Assembly (NCBI RefSeq): GCF_010983895.1
Contig: NZ_CP048836.1
Coordinates: 1,984,001-2,048,000 of the forward strand
Source: Nitrogeniibacter mangrovi
GTDB lineage: Bacteria > Pseudomonadota > Gammaproteobacteria > Burkholderiales > Rhodocyclaceae
DNA: 64,000 nucleotides
Reading direction: 5' to 3'
Shown: positions 1-10,481 of the stretch, piece by piece
Numbering within the stretch: the first letter of the stretch is position 1
Layout: the number at the start of each line of letters is the position of its first letter
Made by a program: the position numbers and the translations under genes
Notes under the pieces: model-generated
What the model saw: the letters and a program-made list of their open reading frames with translations, nothing else
What the model was told of the DNA's origin: nothing
Databases searched by the model: none

Positions 1-347
1 AGGGCTTCAGTCTCCCGGTCGCTGCCGATGCCCAGTGTCAGCATCACCAGATCCGACTCTGACCGTTGTTCGATCAGGCGCCACGGCCGGGTGCGCACCA
101 GGCCGTGTTTCGGCAGCGGACCCTGTTCGGCAAATTGCGGAAAACACACCGGAATACCGCCGCGGATGGCGCTGGAGCCGTCCAGGCAGGCCCGCTCGCT
201 CAGATACAGCCAGGGGTGACCGCCCGCCGGTTGCCAATGGATGACCTGGCCGCCGTTCAACGCAATGGTCGCCTGCGCGCCATCGCGGGTGGCCACGGTC
301 AGGACCGGGGCGCCCTGGAATTCGGTTTCCTCGATGCGAGCGTACAT
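1..347 (-). CDS. D-hexose-6-phosphate mutarotase, 3' end cut by window
   Basis: This is the N-terminal ~115 residues of an aldose-1-epimerase-fold enzyme of the YeaD type, which interconverts alpha and beta anomers of hexose 6-phosphates in the cytoplasm. The diagnostic stretch is GGIPVCFPQF followed by a KHGLVRTRPW segment, where the family carries its substrate-binding Arg and His. The ATG at 345-347 is the first start and lies 2 bases downstream of the tag stop codon, so the two are probably co-transcribed. The C-terminal part, with the catalytic Glu, lies outside the window. Family assignment is good; substrate preference is taken from the family only. Confidence 0.85.
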   Translation of the reverse strand, partial: MYARIEETEFQGAPVLTVATRDGAQATIALNGGQVIHWQPAGGHPWLYLSERACLDGSSAIRGGIPVCFPQFAEQGPLPKHGLVRTRPWRLIEQRSESDLVMLTLGIGSDRETEA

Positions 348-349
348 GG

Positions 350-934
350 TCACAGTCTCTCGGCGTTGTATTGGGGGTGACGATGGCAGCCGAGCAGGTG
401 GTCATTGACCATGCCGGTCGCCTGCATGAACGCGTAGCAGATGGTCTCGCCCACGAACTTGAAGCCGAGCCGCTTCAGGGCACGACTCATGGCGCGAGAG
501 GCCTCCGTGCTCGCCGGCACCTCGTGCAGGTGTGCGAACCGGTTGATCTGCGGGGTGCCGTCGACGAACTGCCAGATCCATGGGACGAAGGCGCCTTCCC
601 GGTCCACCAGGGCCAGCCATGCCTGCGCGTTGCCGATGGTGGCGCGGATCTTTCCGGCGTGGCGCACGATGCCGGGATTGTTCAGCAATGCCTGGACCTC
701 AGCTTCGCCGAAGCGGGCGATGCGTTCCGGGTCGAAGCCGGCGAAGGCTTCCCGATAGCCTTCGCGGCGCTGCAGAATGGTGCGCCACGACAGGCCGGCC
801 TGGGCGCCCTCGAGGATCAGCATCTCGAACAGGCGTGTGTCGTCGTGCTCGGGCACGCCCCATTCGTTGTCGTGGTAGGCCACGTAGGCGGGATCGTCCC
901 CGCACCAGGGGCAGCGGGGCAATGCATCTGTCAT
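350..934 (-). CDS. tag: DNA-3-methyladenine glycosylase I
   Basis: Constitutive base-excision repair glycosylase that removes 3-methyladenine from alkylated DNA. The protein is about 194 aa, the usual Tag length. It shows the N-terminal RCPWCG, the YHDNEWG motif and the C-terminal HLLGCHRH, which together supply the Cys/His zinc ligands of the Tag family, and the central helix-hairpin-helix region is intact. I use the ATG at 932-934 because the longer frame would need a TTG start and adds seven residues not expected in the family. It is followed after 2 bases by the mutarotase gene. Confidence 0.95.
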   Translation of the reverse strand: MTDALPRCPWCGDDPAYVAYHDNEWGVPEHDDTRLFEMLILEGAQAGLSWRTILQRREGYREAFAGFDPERIARFGEAEVQALLNNPGIVRHAGKIRATIGNAQAWLALVDREGAFVPWIWQFVDGTPQINRFAHLHEVPASTEASRAMSRALKRLGFKFVGETICYAFMQATGMVNDHLLGCHRHPQYNAERL

Positions 935-1006
935 TGGCGGGCGCTCTCGTGGCAAGGAAGCTCACATTCTAGCCCGAGGCCTTGCCATCTGCAGCGTGGC
1001 TGCGGC

Positions 1007-3694
1007 TCAGTCCTGCAGCGAGAGCACGCCAAGTTTCACCGAGGAGTCCTCAGGATCGTTGGAGAGCACGAAGCCGAGGCTCTGCACGAAGCGCAGCATG
1101 CGTTCGTTGTTCGACAGGAACACGCCGTTCATGTAGGCCAGCCCGCGATCCCGCGCCGTTTCGATCAGCACGCCCATGAGCCGGCGGGCGAGCCCCCGGT
1201 GCTGCCAGTCGTCGGCCACCACGATCGCGAACTCGCATGATTCGCCGTCCGGATTGACCGCATAGCGGGTCACGCCGATCTCCACTTCCTCGCCATCTTC
1301 CTCGACCGTGGCCAGGAAGGCCATCTCACGGTCGTAGTCGATCTGCGTGAGGCGCACCACCATGGCCGGCGGCAGTTCGCGCATGGTGTTCATGAAGCGG
1401 TAGTACTTGGATTCGGCCGACAGCTTGCGCACGAACTCTTCTTCGAGCTCGGCATCTTCCGGCCGGATCGGGCGGATGGTGATCTTCGTGCCGTCGGGCA
1501 CCGTCCAGTGGGAGATGAGATGCTGCGGGTAGGGGTGGATCGCCATGTGGTCATAGCGATCTGCCGTTGGCGACACGTTGTCCGCGACGATGCGCGCGTC
1601 GACCACGACGGCGCCGTCCTCGTCGATGATGAGCGGGTTGATCTCCAGCTCCTTCATCCACGGCAGCTCGCAAACCATTTCCGACACCCGCAACAGCACC
1701 AGCTCCAGCGCCTCCATGTCCACCGGGGGCATGTTGCGGAACTCGTCCAGATAGCTGTAGACCCGGGACGAGCGGATCAGGTCGCGCGCCAGGTAGGTGT
1801 TGAGCGGGGGCAGGGCGATGGCCTGGTCCTTGTCGGCCTCCACCCGCGTGCCGCCCTCGCCGAAGGTGATGACCGGGCCGAACACCGGGTCACGGCGCAC
1901 ACCCACCATCAGCTCGCGACCATTGGGCTTGCGTACCATCGGCTCGATTGCCAGCCCGTTGATGGCGGCGTTCGGATGCGCCTTGCGCACCCCTTCGAGA
2001 ATCTCCTGATAGGCGGTGCGCACCGCGGCGAGGCTGGTCAGGTTGAGGCGCACGCCGCCCACGTCGGACTTGTGCTTGACGTCGGGCGAGTCGATCTTCA
2101 TGGCCACCGGCAGGCCGATCTCCTCGGCCAACACCATGGCCTCGGTGGCCGAGCGGGCCACCACGGTCTGGGCGATGGGGATCCGGAAAGCTGCCAGGAT
2201 GGCCTTCGATTCCATCTCGTTGAGCACCTTGCGGCGCTCGTTGAGTGCGGTTTCGATCACCAGGCGGGCGCTTTCGATCGATGGGGGATTCAGCTCGGTG
2301 AGCGAGGCCGGCGTCTGCGCCAGCAGCTTCTGGTTCCGATAGTAGGCGGAGATGTGGCTGAACAGCTCGACCGCCGGCTCCGGCGTGCGGAAGGTGGGAA
2401 TGCCGGCCGCCTCGAAGCGCTTGCGTGCGTCGGTGACGATCTCCTCGCCCATGAAGCAGGTCACCACCGGCTTGTCGGCGTTGCGCTCTTCCTCGATCAG
2501 GGCCTGCGCCACGTCGCTGGGGTTGGACATCGCCTGCGGCGTCAGCATCACCATGACGCCGTCCACGTTCGGTCCTTCGAGCACGGTCTTGATGGCCGCC
2601 CGATAGCGTTCCACGTCGGCGTCGCCGAGCACGTCGACCGGGTTGCCGTGCGACCAGGTCGGGGGCAGGACCTCGTTGAGCTTGGCGAGCGTGCCCTCGG
2701 AGAATTCGGCCAGGGGAATGCCCAGATCCGAGGCCCTGTCCGCCGCCATCACACCGGGGCCACCGCCATTGGTGATGATCGCCAGCCGGTTGCCACGCGG
2801 GCGGAAATGGGAGAACAGCGCGTTGGCCGCGGCGAACAGCTGGCCGAGGGTGTACAGGCGAATGACGCCGGCGCGGCGCACGGCAGCATCGAAGACCGAA
2901 TCCTCACCGACGTTGGCGCCGGTATGGCTGAGCACGGCGCGCGACGCTTCCGGGTGGCGCCCGACCTTGATGAGCAGCACGGGCTTGACCCGCGCGGCGC
3001 TGCGCAGCGCGCTCATGAAGCGGCGCGCGTCGCGTACACCTTCAACATAGAGAAAGATGCTCTCGGTGCGCGGATCGGAGATCATGAACTCGAGCGCTTC
3101 GCCGAAGTCGATGTCCCGCGACGACCCGAGTGAGATCACCGAGGAGAAGCCGACGTTGTTCGGTCGTGCCCAGTCGAGAATGGCGGTGCACAGCGCCCCG
3201 GACTGGGAGATCAGGCCGATGGAGCCGGGCAGCGCGCGGCCCTGCGCAAAGGTGGCGTTCAGACCCAGTTCCGGGCGCATGATGCCGAGGCAGTTGGGGC
3301 CGAGCAGGCGAATGCGATGGCGCCGCGCGGTCTCGAGCAACGAGCGTTCCAGCGCCGCGCCGCGCCGTCCGGTTTCGGAGAATCCGGCCGACATGACGAT
3401 CGCCGCCCGGGCACCGGCACGACCGCAGGCGTCGATGACCGATGGAATCTTCTCCGCTGCGATCGCGATGACGACCAGATCGAGGCGCTGCGGGACGTCT
3501 TCCACGCTCTTGTAACAGGGCACGCCCTGCACTTCGTCGTGTTTGGGGTTGATGGCGAACAGCCGACCCTTGAAGCCGCCGTCCTTCATGTTGCGCAGAA
3601 CCACCGTGCCGATCGCGTTTTCGCGTTCGCTGGCGCCGACGATGGCCACCGACTTGGGCTCGAAAAGGGGCGTAAGGTAGTGTTTTTCTTTCAT
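1007..3694 (-). CDS. Acyl-CoA synthetase-like protein fused to GNAT (Pat/YfiQ-type protein lysine acetyltransferase)
   Basis: An 895-aa cytoplasmic protein with the domain order of bacterial Pat: CoA-binding Rossmann domain (about residues 8-100, with VAIVGASERE), succinyl-CoA-ligase-like domain (about 150-290, with GPNCLGIM and LISQSGA), ATP-grasp domain (about 480-700) and a C-terminal GNAT acetyltransferase domain (about 730-890, with the RGLARRLMG acetyl-CoA loop). In characterised relatives the ligase part is regulatory and the GNAT part acetylates lysines of metabolic enzymes such as acetyl-CoA synthetase. Whether this ligase half is active cannot be read here. It stands alone, 174 bases downstream of the PAS kinase on the same strand. 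Confidence 0.85.
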   Translation of the reverse strand: MKEKHYLTPLFEPKSVAIVGASERENAIGTVVLRNMKDGGFKGRLFAINPKHDEVQGVPCYKSVEDVPQRLDLVVIAIAAEKIPSVIDACGRAGARAAIVMSAGFSETGRRGAALERSLLETARRHRIRLLGPNCLGIMRPELGLNATFAQGRALPGSIGLISQSGALCTAILDWARPNNVGFSSVISLGSSRDIDFGEALEFMISDPRTESIFLYVEGVRDARRFMSALRSAARVKPVLLIKVGRHPEASRAVLSHTGANVGEDSVFDAAVRRAGVIRLYTLGQLFAAANALFSHFRPRGNRLAIITNGGGPGVMAADRASDLGIPLAEFSEGTLAKLNEVLPPTWSHGNPVDVLGDADVERYRAAIKTVLEGPNVDGVMVMLTPQAMSNPSDVAQALIEEERNADKPVVTCFMGEEIVTDARKRFEAAGIPTFRTPEPAVELFSHISAYYRNQKLLAQTPASLTELNPPSIESARLVIETALNERRKVLNEMESKAILAAFRIPIAQTVVARSATEAMVLAEEIGLPVAMKIDSPDVKHKSDVGGVRLNLTSLAAVRTAYQEILEGVRKAHPNAAINGLAIEPMVRKPNGRELMVGVRRDPVFGPVITFGEGGTRVEADKDQAIALPPLNTYLARDLIRSSRVYSYLDEFRNMPPVDMEALELVLLRVSEMVCELPWMKELEINPLIIDEDGAVVVDARIVADNVSPTADRYDHMAIHPYPQHLISHWTVPDGTKITIRPIRPEDAELEEEFVRKLSAESKYYRFMNTMRELPPAMVVRLTQIDYDREMAFLATVEEDGEEVEIGVTRYAVNPDGESCEFAIVVADDWQHRGLARRLMGVLIETARDRGLAYMNGVFLSNNERMLRFVQSLGFVLSNDPEDSSVKLGVLSLQD

Positions 3695-3868
3695 TTTTCT
3701 GTCCGGAAAAAGGACATGCGATGGTGTGGTTCAGGGCCGGCGAGGCAGCTCACCTGCCAGTAGCTAGACTAAGGATAGTGCAATGCAACATTCTTGACTC
3801 TGACACAGATCAGATTTGTGCCGATGTCAGGTCGCCGATGTGGTATCGATCACACACCGGCCGCGGCG

Positions 3869-6814
3869 TCAGTGACCCATACTGAACTGGAAGCGGGCGC
3901 CTTCCCCCGGTGCGGCTTCGGCCGAGATTTCGCCGCCGTGGCGCTGGATGATGCGGGCGACCGTCGCCAGGCCGATGCCCGAGCCCTCGAACTGGCTGTG
4001 CGGGTGAAGCCGATAAAAGGGGACGAAAAGCTTTCCGGCGTAGGCCATGTCGAAACCGACGCCGTTGTCCTCGATGCAGAACGTGATGCGGTCATTGACG
4101 CGCGTGGCGTAGAAGGCGATGCGGGCCACCGGGCGCGTGGCGCTGAATTTCCACGCGTTGCGCACCAGGTTCTCGATGGCCACGCGCATGAGCGTCGGGT
4201 CGGCATTGATCGTCAGCCCCGGCGTGATGTCGGTCTCCAGGCGGCGTGACGGATCGGTCGAGCGGATCTCCTCGACGACCTCGCTCACCAGATGCGACAG
4301 ATCGATGTTCTGTCGCCGCAGCGGCTGGCGGGTCAGGCGGGCCAGTTCGATCAGGTCGTCGATGAGCTGGGCCATGCGCGCGGTCGCCGAGCGGATGCGC
4401 TTCAGATAGGTGCGCGTGGTGCCGTCGAGGCGGTCGTCGAGGTCTTCCTGAAGGATGACGGAGAAGCCATCGATGGCCCGCAGCGGCGCGCGCAGGTCGT
4501 GAGACACGGAGTAGGAGAACGCCTCGAGTTCACGATTGGAGGCTTCCAGTTCGGCCGTCCGCGCCCGCACCCGGGCCTCGAGTTCCTTGTTGATGTTCTT
4601 GAGGGTCAGTTCGGCCACCTTGCGCGCGGTGATGTCGTCCAGCGATCCCATGACCCCGCCGGGGGCGCCGGACGGGTCGCGCATCAAGCGCGCATGGGTT
4701 TCCATCCAGCGCAACTCGCCCGTGGTGGTGCGCATGCGCACTTCGCACACGCAGGCGTCCTCGCGTTCGTGGAGCACGGCGTCGAGCCTGGATCGGATCA
4801 GAGGACGATCGTCCGGATGGGCAAAATCGGTCACCGGGCGGCCGATGCTCGTGTCGATCGCGAAGCCGGTGGCGCTCGCCCATGCGCCGTTGAGAAAGCG
4901 GAAGCGGCCCTCCATGTCGGTCTGGAAGATGACTTCGTTGATCGATTCGACCACGTCCTGATAGCGCGCCCGGCTCTGCTGCAGCGCGTTCTGCGCTGCG
5001 ATGCGCTCGGACACGTCGCGGACCACCGACAGCACCGCCGGTCCGTCGTCGAAACCGATCACGACGCTGGTGATCTCCACGTCGCCGATCAGGCCGTTGT
5101 CGCGCTGCAGGCGGTGCTGGGCCAGCGGCATGGTGGTGCCCGGTTCGAGGGGGGGGCGGGGAGTGACTTCGTGCCTTGGCGGGTCGGTGTAGAAGCCGCT
5201 CAGCGTCTGGCCGAGCAGCGCTTCATGGGTGGCGACGCCGAAGATGGCGACCGCGGCGCGGTTGGCGAACACGATGCGGTCATCGCGGTGCACGAGGATC
5301 CCGTCAGGGGAGACGTCGACCAGCCGGCGGTAGCGTTCCTCGACCGCCTGGCGCTCGTGCTCGGCCCGCACGCGCGCCGAGATGTCCAGAATGATGCCGA
5401 TGCATGCTTTCAGGTGCCCGTCCTCATCGCGCAGTGCGCTGACGGCAATCGAGGTCCAGATTTCGCGGCCAGAGGCATGGATATAGCGGCGCTCACGCCG
5501 ATAGCTGTCGACGCGCCCTTCGCGCAAGGCCTCGAACATTGCCGCATCCACCGCCTGATCGGCCGGATGGGTCAGCTCGCTCATGTGCTTGCCGATCAGT
5601 TCGGCGCGTTGACGGCCGAGCAGGCTGGCAAAGGCAAGGTTGACGCTTTCGAGGTGGCCGGACGGGCCCGTGTTGACGATGCCGACAGGCGCCAGCTCGA
5701 AGGTGGTGCGATAGCGCGCCTCGCTGTCGACGAGGGCCTGGCGGGTCTCGTGTTCGCGGCTCACGTCGCGCGCCACCCCCCGGTAGCCGGTAAATCGGCC
5801 TGCCTCGTCGAAGGTCGGCCGTCCGGTGACCGAGAACCAGGCGTGGCTGCCGTCGGCCAGCGGACGTCGATACACGAAGTCATCGAAGGGAAGGTGTTCG
5901 CGCAGCGTGTCGATGTGGCTGCGCCACTCCGGGGTGTCGGCGTCCGAGCCGTCCCAGCGGGTGCGACCGAGCAAGTCCGGCTCGCTCAGCGCCAATGGGT
6001 TCTGCGGACTGGTGAGCAGCCGGGTGAAACGGAACTGGGCGTCCTGCTCCCAGTACCAGTCGAAGAAGGACTCGATCAGGGTGCGGTAACGGGTCTCGCT
6101 GTCGCGCAACTCGGTCTCGGCGTTGATCCGTTCGGTCAGGTCGCGACCGACGCCCCGATAGCCGACGAAGCCGTGTTCGTCGAACTGGGGCTTGCCGGTG
6201 AATTCGAGGTGGCGCAGACGATCCGACAGATCCCGTCGCGCGACCAGCACCGCGAACGGCTCGTGACGAACGAGCTTGCGACGCAGATCCCGCCACACCG
6301 CCTCGTCGGTCTCATCGCCGGGCAGCGCCCAGGGGCTCAGTCCGATGAACGGATCCGGAGCCATGTTGGCGACGCTCCTGAACCCGCTGCTGATGAGGGT
6401 GAAGCGATGCTCGGCGTCGGTCTCCCACATCCAGTCGCTGGACAGTTCGACGAAATCGAGCAACCGCGCATGATTGAATTCCGCCACTTCGGTGGCGCGG
6501 CGCGCGAATTCGGCCGCAAAGCGGTAGGAGACCAGGTAGCGGTAGCCAAGGATGAGAACGGCCGCGATCAGGACCACGGCGATCACGCCAAGCACGAGCA
6601 GGGGGACCGACACCAGCGCGTCCTTGCCATTGCCTGCGGCGGCCACGGTCAGCTGTCCGGAGCTGGCCGCGGCGTCGAATCCTTGCCACCAGCGGATGAG
6701 CAGCAGCAACAGCACGAGCGCGCCGAGCGACGCCAGTGCCAGGGACACGGCATACACGGGCCGGAACGTCTTGTCGTCTCTCGCGCGAATCTCTGCCACG
6801 GTCTTGTTCGACAT
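3869..6814 (-). CDS. Multi-PAS membrane sensor histidine kinase
   Basis: A 981-aa sensor kinase. Two hydrophobic segments (about residues 19-40 and 66-88) anchor it. Five PAS modules follow; the first two are similar tandem copies, each with a D-W-x-W-E-x-D-A signature. The fifth leads into a coiled coil, a HisKA domain (H-box SVSHDLRAPLRAIDGFS) and an HATPase domain (N box ENLVRNAWKFS, G boxes EDNGVGFD and GSGIGLATV). No receiver domain is attached and no response regulator is adjacent, so the partner is encoded elsewhere. I place the start at the ATG at 6812-6814, because upstream extension would overlap gabD and has no domain character. The signal sensed cannot be told. Confidence 0.9.
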   Translation of the reverse strand: MSNKTVAEIRARDDKTFRPVYAVSLALASLGALVLLLLLIRWWQGFDAAASSGQLTVAAAGNGKDALVSVPLLVLGVIAVVLIAAVLILGYRYLVSYRFAAEFARRATEVAEFNHARLLDFVELSSDWMWETDAEHRFTLISSGFRSVANMAPDPFIGLSPWALPGDETDEAVWRDLRRKLVRHEPFAVLVARRDLSDRLRHLEFTGKPQFDEHGFVGYRGVGRDLTERINAETELRDSETRYRTLIESFFDWYWEQDAQFRFTRLLTSPQNPLALSEPDLLGRTRWDGSDADTPEWRSHIDTLREHLPFDDFVYRRPLADGSHAWFSVTGRPTFDEAGRFTGYRGVARDVSREHETRQALVDSEARYRTTFELAPVGIVNTGPSGHLESVNLAFASLLGRQRAELIGKHMSELTHPADQAVDAAMFEALREGRVDSYRRERRYIHASGREIWTSIAVSALRDEDGHLKACIGIILDISARVRAEHERQAVEERYRRLVDVSPDGILVHRDDRIVFANRAAVAIFGVATHEALLGQTLSGFYTDPPRHEVTPRPPLEPGTTMPLAQHRLQRDNGLIGDVEITSVVIGFDDGPAVLSVVRDVSERIAAQNALQQSRARYQDVVESINEVIFQTDMEGRFRFLNGAWASATGFAIDTSIGRPVTDFAHPDDRPLIRSRLDAVLHEREDACVCEVRMRTTTGELRWMETHARLMRDPSGAPGGVMGSLDDITARKVAELTLKNINKELEARVRARTAELEASNRELEAFSYSVSHDLRAPLRAIDGFSVILQEDLDDRLDGTTRTYLKRIRSATARMAQLIDDLIELARLTRQPLRRQNIDLSHLVSEVVEEIRSTDPSRRLETDITPGLTINADPTLMRVAIENLVRNAWKFSATRPVARIAFYATRVNDRITFCIEDNGVGFDMAYAGKLFVPFYRLHPHSQFEGSGIGLATVARIIQRHGGEISAEAAPGEGARFQFSMGH

Positions 6815-7011
6815 CACCCTGCATCGCGTCCGGCGCTGGATGCAGGGGCGCAAGCGGCCATGGACGCACACCGATCGATGAGCGGAATTTCTCTCTATTC
6901 CCGGCATCATACCTGCTGGTCGGCGCAGCTTGGCCTCGCACGACGGTCGATCGATGCGAATCGTGACGTATTGCGCCACAATGGAATCCACAACGAGGAG
7001 GGAGCCCAACA

Positions 7012-8465
<1,454 letters not shown>

Positions 8466-8469
<4 letters not shown>

Positions 8470-9026
8470 GCACTCATGGCGGGACCACGCCATCCGCCTG
8501 GGTGGTGCGCTTCGCCTCGCTGCTGCCGGCCGGCGCCCGGGTACTCGATCTGGCCTGCGGGCGCGGCCGCCATGCGCGTTTCCTGGCCGAGCGTGGCTGC
8601 CACGTGATCGCGGCGGATCGCGACGAGGCGGCGCTGGAGGTCATGTCCGAGGTACCGGGCGTGGTGACCTGCCATCTCGATCTCGAAGACGGTTCGGCGT
8701 GGCCGTGGGACAAGGATGCCTTCGATGCGGTGGTGGTGAGCAACTATCTGTTCCGCCCCGCGTTCGCGCAGCTGTGCGATCGCGTCGCGCCCGAGGGGTT
8801 GTTGATCTACGAGACCTTCATGGTGGGCAACGAGCGCTTCGGGCGGCCGACCAATCCCGATTTTCTGCTCCAGCCCGGCGAGCTGCTGGCGCGCACCGCC
8901 GACCGGTTCACCCCGATCGCCTTCGAGCAGGGCACCATCGGCGAGCCGCCCCTTGCCGCCGTGCAACGTCTGTGCGCGCGCAAGGGGACGGGGCCCGGCC
9001 ATGTCCCGCCCGCGTCAGTCCTCTGA
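8466..9026 (+). CDS. Class I SAM-dependent methyltransferase
   Basis: A 186-aa soluble methyltransferase with motif I VLDLACGRGRHARFLA, the acidic ribose-binding residue in AADRD, and a post-I motif FDAVVVSNYLF, as in TehB/UbiE-like small-molecule methyltransferases. The substrate is not predictable. The ATG overlaps the gabD stop codon, which decides the start against an upstream GTG at 8445. Its 3' end overlaps the convergent ABM gene by 12 bases. Confidence 0.85.
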
Positions 9027-9365
9027 GGGCTTGCCGTAGGCGCGGGTCACCAGGGCGATGCGCAGCTCGTAGTCGGCGTACCAGCGCTCCTTGCCCAGCT
9101 GCTGGGCGATGCGATGGATGGCCACGTCGTGCCATGCGGCGATGGCTTCCTCGCTTTCCCAGTAGGACACCGTGATGCCGAGCCCGTTGGGCCCGCGCGT
9201 GCTCTCCGCGTCGATGAAACCGGGCTGACGCGTGGCCAGTTCCACCAGGCGGGCGGCCATGTCGGCGTAGCCGGCTTCGTCCTCCCCGGTGCGGCGCGAA
9301 GTGAAGATGGCGGCGTAGTAGGGCGGCTCGGGGGTGCGAGCGATCGCGGGGTCTCTCGTTGGCAT
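9015..9365 (-). CDS. Antibiotic biosynthesis monooxygenase (ABM) domain protein
   Basis: A 116-aa dimeric alpha+beta barrel-type protein. The pattern YYAAIFTSRRTGED, then GFIDAESTRG and a late ITVSYWESEEAIAAWH is typical of the ABM/YgiN-like family, whose members act as small monooxygenases or heme-degrading or stress proteins. No cofactor site is visible, as expected for the family. The reaction is unknown. It may share a transcript with mnmH, which lies upstream on the same strand after a 33-base gap. Confidence 0.8.
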   Translation of the reverse strand: MPTRDPAIARTPEPPYYAAIFTSRRTGEDEAGYADMAARLVELATRQPGFIDAESTRGPNGLGITVSYWESEEAIAAWHDVAIHRIAQQLGKERWYADYELRIALVTRAYGKPSED

Positions 9366-9398
9366 GTCGCGCCCTCTGCGTGGCCGGCGGGTCTGTCG

Positions 9399-10442
9399 TT
9401 ACGCCTCGAGAATGCGTTTGGCTACCTCGACGATGCCTGCATCGCTCAAGTCGTCTGTCTCTATTCTTTTCGCATCAGCATAGCGCAGGTAGTTGCTGTT
9501 TTGCGAGCGTCGGTAGAGCGGGTCGTAATGCTGGTCGATCAGTTCCGCGAACAGCCCGGGCAGGTCGTGCCGGTCCGCGTACTCGCACCAGCGTGCGAGC
9601 GTCGCCGAGGACACCAGGCGCTGCAGGCATGAGAGCTTGAATTTCAGCGCCTCGGCATCATCGCCCAGGTAGGCGTAATCGCGCAGCAGGAAGGCGATGC
9701 GGGCATCGCGGCTGGCGTCGATGGTCACGCACGGGCTGGCGCGCATTCGCTCGATGAGGGCGCCGGGTACATGCAGGCGCCCGATCTTGCGGCTCTCGGC
9801 CTCGACGAACACCGGCCGCGCCGGATCGAAGCCCTTGAGCCGGGCGTGCAGCTGGGTTTCGAAGGCTTTCTGGCTCGGTTGCGCCACGCCGGGTAGCCCG
9901 CCGAGCACCGAACCCTTGTGGGCGACCAGAGCCTCCAGATCGAGGATCTGCGCGCCGAGTCCGGCCAGGGCCTCGAGCACTCGCGTCTTGGCGCTGCCGG
10001 TCGGACCACAGACGATACGAAAATCGAGTGCGGCGGGGCGGCTCTCGAGCTCATCCACCACCTGACGGCGAAACTGTTTGTAGCCGCCGACGAGCTGGCA
10101 GGCGTCCCAGCCGACCATGCGCAGCCAGGTCACGAAGGCACCGCTGCGCTGGCCGCCGCGCCAGCAATAGACCAGGGGGCGCCACGAACGCGGCTTGTCC
10201 TGAAAATGCGCGAACAGGTGCCGGGCCAGGTTCTCGGCCACCAGCGCGCCGCCCAGGCGGCGGGCCTCGAAGGGGGAGACCTGCTTGTAGATGGTGCCGA
10301 CCCGGGCGCGCTGTTCGTCGTCGAGCACCGGCATGTTGATGGCGCCGGGCAGGTGATCGTCGGCGAACTCCGCCGGCGAGCGGACGTCGATGATCTCGTC
10401 AAATTCGGGGAGCTGTGCTACGGTCGCGCTGCCTTTTATCAT
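9399..10442 (-). CDS. mnmH: tRNA 2-selenouridine synthase
   Basis: A 347-aa protein (also SelU/YbbB) that replaces sulfur by selenium at the wobble 2-thiouridine of tRNA-Lys, -Glu and -Gln, using selenophosphate. The N-terminal rhodanese domain has its active Cys in YCWRGGQRSG. The C-terminal part carries a P-loop-like GPTGSAKTRVLEAL. It is divergent from selD, its selenophosphate supplier, with 39 bases between the two starts, so the promoters must overlap. A GTG start one codon earlier (10445) is possible. Confidence 0.95.
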   Translation of the reverse strand: MIKGSATVAQLPEFDEIIDVRSPAEFADDHLPGAINMPVLDDEQRARVGTIYKQVSPFEARRLGGALVAENLARHLFAHFQDKPRSWRPLVYCWRGGQRSGAFVTWLRMVGWDACQLVGGYKQFRRQVVDELESRPAALDFRIVCGPTGSAKTRVLEALAGLGAQILDLEALVAHKGSVLGGLPGVAQPSQKAFETQLHARLKGFDPARPVFVEAESRKIGRLHVPGALIERMRASPCVTIDASRDARIAFLLRDYAYLGDDAEALKFKLSCLQRLVSSATLARWCEYADRHDLPGLFAELIDQHYDPLYRRSQNSNYLRYADAKRIETDDLSDAGIVEVAKRILEA

Positions 10443-10481
10443 CACCTGTCCAGTCGCGCCTCATCGGCGCTCGAGAGTGTC

